Source: Armatimonadota bacterium (GTDB lineage: Bacteria; Armatimonadota; Armatimonadia; Armatimonadales; Armatimonadaceae). From it: a stretch of 8,831 nt of DNA. The stretch lies in NCBI GenBank assembly GCA_014379275.1, contig JACMMA010000070.1:1-8831 (forward strand), given 5' to 3'. This document shows positions 6,681-8,831 of this stretch, one piece after another (position 1 is the first letter of the stretch; each line of letters begins with the position of its first letter). Below the pieces are notes generated by a model. It searched no databases. It was not told where the DNA came from and worked only from the letters and a program-made list of their open reading frames with translations. The position numbers and the translations under genes are program-made.

Positions 6681-7688
6681 ATGCATACGAAAACAATTTC
6701 TCTCCCCGTTAAAATCGCCGGTCTGGGTACGTACTTACCGGAGCGAGTCGTCACTAACGAGGAGCTAGAAGCCGATCTTGGTCTGGACCCAGGTTGGATC
6801 GCGAAGCGCACCGGGATCTGCGAGCGGCATTATAACACCGGCGAAACGGCGATTCATCAGGCGGCGCAAGCGGTGACAGCGGCTCTCGCCCGCGCGGGGT
6901 TGACCGTCTCCGACGTGGACGCGTTCGTCGGTGCCTCTTCCGGCCCGCAACAGTTGATCCCCTGCAACGCCGCCCTGTTGCAGCGCGAACTGGGGGCGCC
7001 AGACGGCGGGAGCATGTGCTTCGATATCAACGCGACGTGCCTGTCTTTCCCGGTCGCCCTGCATACTGTGGCACCACTGGTTGCCTCTGGTGCGTATCGA
7101 TGCGCGGTGATTTTCAGCACCGAGATCGCTTCGCGCTCGCTGAACCCCGACCAGAAAGAAAGCGCAGTTCTTTTCGGGGACGCGGCGGCGGCGGCGGTTC
7201 TCGTTCGCACACCGGACGGCGAATCATCGGCGATTCATCTGGCGCGGTTCGCTACGCATTCCTCCGGAGCAGAGCATACGCAATTTCGTGGCGCGGGGTC
7301 GGCACACCACCCGAACGACCCCTGGACCACAACCGCGATGAACCAGTTCGACATGAATGGACCAGCGATATTTCTACAAGGAGCGCGAGCGATGACACCG
7401 TTCCTGGATAGTTTTTTCGCCGAACTCGGTATCCCCCGACAGGCTATCCGGCATGTCGTTCCGCATCAGGCCAGCGGTCACGCGGTGGATCTTTTACATA
7501 AACGGCTCGGATTCTGTTCACGACAGGTCGTCCGCAATCTCGAAACGCGCGGCAACTGCATCGCTGCGTCTATTCCCGTCGCATTGACAGAAGCAGTGCA
7601 GGCGGGGCGGATCGAGCGGGGCGACTCGGTTCTGCTTGTCGGAACCGGAGCGGGACTGACACTGGGGGCGTTAGCACTGACGTACTAG
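6681..7688 (+). CDS. 3-oxoacyl-ACP synthase III-like enzyme (FabH / OleA-type ketosynthase)
   Basis: This encodes 335 residues of the thiolase superfamily at normal FabH length. The N-terminal IAGLGTYLPERVVTNEEL (12-29) and RTGICERH (43-50) are classic. The catalytic Cys120 lies in FDINATCLSF, His262 in VPHQASGH and Asn292 in RGNCIAASIP, so the Cys-His-Asn triad is complete. GDAAAAAVL (166-174) and the C-terminal GTGAGLTLGALAL also match the family. It should carry out a decarboxylative or non-decarboxylative Claisen condensation of acyl thioesters. The pocket sequence differs from housekeeping FabH, and the neighbours point to a secondary pathway rather than to fatty-acid initiation. No fabD, fabG or acpP gene is nearby. 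An AGGAAGAG Shine-Dalgarno (6663-6670) sits 10 nt before the ATG. It is separated from the ligase gene by 72 nt on the same strand and is probably the last gene of the operon. Choosing between FabH-like and OleA-like needs phylogeny. Confidence 0.92.
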   Translation: MHTKTISLPVKIAGLGTYLPERVVTNEELEADLGLDPGWIAKRTGICERHYNTGETAIHQAAQAVTAALARAGLTVSDVDAFVGASSGPQQLIPCNAALLQRELGAPDGGSMCFDINATCLSFPVALHTVAPLVASGAYRCAVIFSTEIASRSLNPDQKESAVLFGDAAAAAVLVRTPDGESSAIHLARFATHSSGAEHTQFRGAGSAHHPNDPWTTTAMNQFDMNGPAIFLQGARAMTPFLDSFFAELGIPRQAIRHVVPHQASGHAVDLLHKRLGFCSRQVVRNLETRGNCIAASIPVALTEAVQAGRIERGDSVLLVGTGAGLTLGALALTY

Positions 7689-7714
7689 GCGGCGGCGGTT
7701 TCGTAGCAACCGGG

Positions 7715-7720
7715 TACAAT
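7715..7720 (+). promoter_or_regulatory. -10 element for leaderless transcript of the gene at 7727
   Basis: TACAAT (in CGGGTACAATAACG) ends exactly 6 nt before the GTG at 7727, which puts the predicted +1 on the first base of the start codon. No Shine-Dalgarno sequence precedes the GTG, and no clear -35 box is seen. The geometry is the same as at 3386-3391, so this small gene probably begins a new transcription unit rather than continuing the biosynthetic operon. Confidence 0.55.
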
Positions 7721-7726
7721 AACGCC

Positions 7727-8434
7727 GTGTTGAACGGAATCATATCCCCCATTGTCGCGCAGCTGTTACTCGTGGCCGTATTGATTGCCGCGACAGTGTT
7801 CGTTTTGCGCGTCGTAACCACGAAACGCAAACGCGTACCGTTGACGCAAATGCTGTCCACGCTACCTGAAGCGGATGTCGCCGCTCTCGCCGAAGAGTTG
7901 CCGCAACTAAACACGCAATACCGCGTTTCCGCGCCGGTTACACGGTTAGTGCCGCCCGCACAACTGCCCGCCCCGCCGATAGTGGAAATCCGGCTCGGAA
8001 AACGCCCTGTACAGTTCACGCCGGTTGATATCACCCGCCCCAATGTTCCCGAGCGATATGAATCCGCGCAGGGAAAAACCGCCGATGCGACCGATGTCGC
8101 GTTGTTCGCCCTCTGTACCTTGGAAGAAGGCGGCGCGGATGCGATTCAAAGCCAGATCAAAGATTTCGATAAGGTGAAAGACGCGCCGAGCGTCGTCCGA
8201 CTCGTTCCCACCCAGACGGTAGCCGGGGACTATATAGTCATCGCCCGCGTGTTATCCCATCGGCGGGACAATGTTTCCGAAGGCGTTTCGGTGATTGCAT
8301 ATCGTGCCGAAGTGATTAAGAACGCGGACACGCACCTGGTCATCGAACTCGCCGTACCCGACGAGGGACAAACGCCGTTCGCCGATGGCACGATGGTACA
8401 CGGCACGGCACGGCTGTACGGCTATCTGCCGTAG
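7727..8434 (+). CDS. Single-pass membrane-anchored protein of unknown function
   Basis: This encodes 235 residues of no family I recognise. One hydrophobic segment at about residues 5-30 is followed by a basic cluster (TTKRKR, 31-36). By the positive-inside rule, the N-terminus would be outside and the main body cytoplasmic. An uncleaved signal-anchor is more likely than a secreted protein. A short acidic/leucine region (46-60) and a Pro-rich stretch (75-84) separate the anchor from a globular domain (about 85-235) with beta-strand-like alternation (VVRLVP, YIVIARVL, SVIAYRAEVI, HLVIELAVPD). The GTG start is chosen from the -10 hexamer placed exactly for a leaderless mRNA. A TTG directly after it is an alternative. 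The stop codon forms part of the Shine-Dalgarno of the next gene, so the two are probably co-transcribed. Confidence 0.85.
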   Translation: MLNGIISPIVAQLLLVAVLIAATVFVLRVVTTKRKRVPLTQMLSTLPEADVAALAEELPQLNTQYRVSAPVTRLVPPAQLPAPPIVEIRLGKRPVQFTPVDITRPNVPERYESAQGKTADATDVALFALCTLEEGGADAIQSQIKDFDKVKDAPSVVRLVPTQTVAGDYIVIARVLSHRRDNVSEGVSVIAYRAEVIKNADTHLVIELAVPDEGQTPFADGTMVHGTARLYGYLP

Positions 8435-8442
8435 GAGAAACT

Positions 8443-8831
8443 ATGCCCGCACACCGACCGAACCCGTTTCCAACGGAGCACACCGCCAGTACTGTCTATG
8501 ACACGCTGACCGTCGAACGCAGTGATGACGCGCCGTTGATACCGAAACAAGTTTATCGCCCCGACCTCCAGCAGAAAATCATCGGGTTGTACAAGGACGG
8601 GGTTGTATCCTGCAACATCGCGGCACTGCTTCACTTGCTGAACGACGATTTAGACTCGGCACACGTTCTTTCTCAGGCACACGAAGATGATCCGACCGCT
8701 AACTACGTTCACCAGATCGTCCATCGGCGCGAAGGCGACTTCGGGAACACGCGCTATTGGGTAGCGAAAACCGGGCCGCATCCGTTCTACACCGAACTCG
8801 CCCCGCTCGCGCAGACTGCCGGGCGCAACGA
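8443..8831 (+). CDS. Conserved protein of unknown function, 3'-truncated
   Basis: The frame is open from the ATG at 8443 to the window edge (129 complete codons visible). A TAGGAG Shine-Dalgarno (8432-8437), overlapping the stop of the previous gene, lies 5 nt upstream. After a disordered, Pro-rich start (1-40) there is a helical domain with LLHLLNDDLDSAH (about 62-74), AHEDDPTANYVHQIVHRREGDFGNTRYW (about 79-106) and GPHPFY. I recognise the pattern 'LLND.L..AH...Q.HE.DPTA.Y.H.I.HRREGDF.N..YW....G.HP' from many conserved hypothetical bacterial proteins of unknown function. The His/Arg/Glu-rich signature suggests a defined active or binding site. No membrane segment is visible in the part seen. 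The family memory is moderately firm and the function is not assigned. Confidence 0.8.
   Translation, partial: MPAHRPNPFPTEHTASTVYDTLTVERSDDAPLIPKQVYRPDLQQKIIGLYKDGVVSCNIAALLHLLNDDLDSAHVLSQAHEDDPTANYVHQIVHRREGDFGNTRYWVAKTGPHPFYTELAPLAQTAGRN

Noticed and set aside
7182..7197. GCG-repeat run in the ketosynthase gene
   Set aside because: It encodes the alanines of the conserved GDAAAAAVL motif of the FabH family and keeps the reading frame.

Overview
The window is a GC-rich bacterial chromosomal segment with ten genes. Nine are on the + strand and one is on the - strand. The left and right genes are cut by the window edges. There are no RNA genes, CRISPR arrays, phage genes or transposase genes. 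Taxonomic assignment is weak. The left-edge Cys-motif/membrane-anchor protein, the right-edge conserved unknown and the near-leaderless 'GGGTACAAT'-type promoters together suggest a poorly characterised lineage, perhaps Armatimonadota or a planctomycete-like group. This is inference from remembered sequence style, not from a marker gene.

Left block (1-2262): the 3' part of a membrane-anchored protein with a conserved two-cysteine motif is followed by a four-helix membrane protein. The stop codon of that gene overlaps the start of a TPR plus single-AAA ATPase, so the pair is probably translationally coupled. A nearly perfect 54-nt inverted repeat (2271-2324) fills the gap between the ATPase gene and a convergent - strand gene for a zinc-independent NADPH:quinone oxidoreductase-type enzyme (2334-3272).

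Central block (3398-7688): four + strand genes look like a small biosynthetic operon. They encode an OleD/3-beta-HSD-like NAD(P)-dependent reductase, a metallo-beta-lactamase-fold hydrolase, a phenylacetate-CoA-ligase/F390-synthetase-like adenylate-forming enzyme, and a FabH/OleA-like ketoacyl synthase III. The first three are fused by overlaps (GTGA between the first two, 13 nt between the second and third). The last follows after 72 nt and has its own Shine-Dalgarno sequence. All recognisable catalytic residues are intact. The set parallels olefin/beta-lactone Ole logic (condense, reduce, activate, hydrolyse), but uses a PaaK-type ligase and an MBL hydrolase in place of the usual OleC and OleB families. 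The product cannot be read from sequence. This is the best candidate for an undescribed system in the window.

Right block (7727-8831): a single-pass membrane-anchored unknown protein is followed directly by a conserved unknown protein that runs off the edge. Three genes (starts at 473, 3398 and 7727) have a -10 hexamer 6 to 9 nt before the start codon, which predicts leaderless or nearly leaderless mRNAs. The other + strand genes with a visible start have Shine-Dalgarno-like sequences and lie inside apparent operons. No gene-free stretch exceeds 300 bases.
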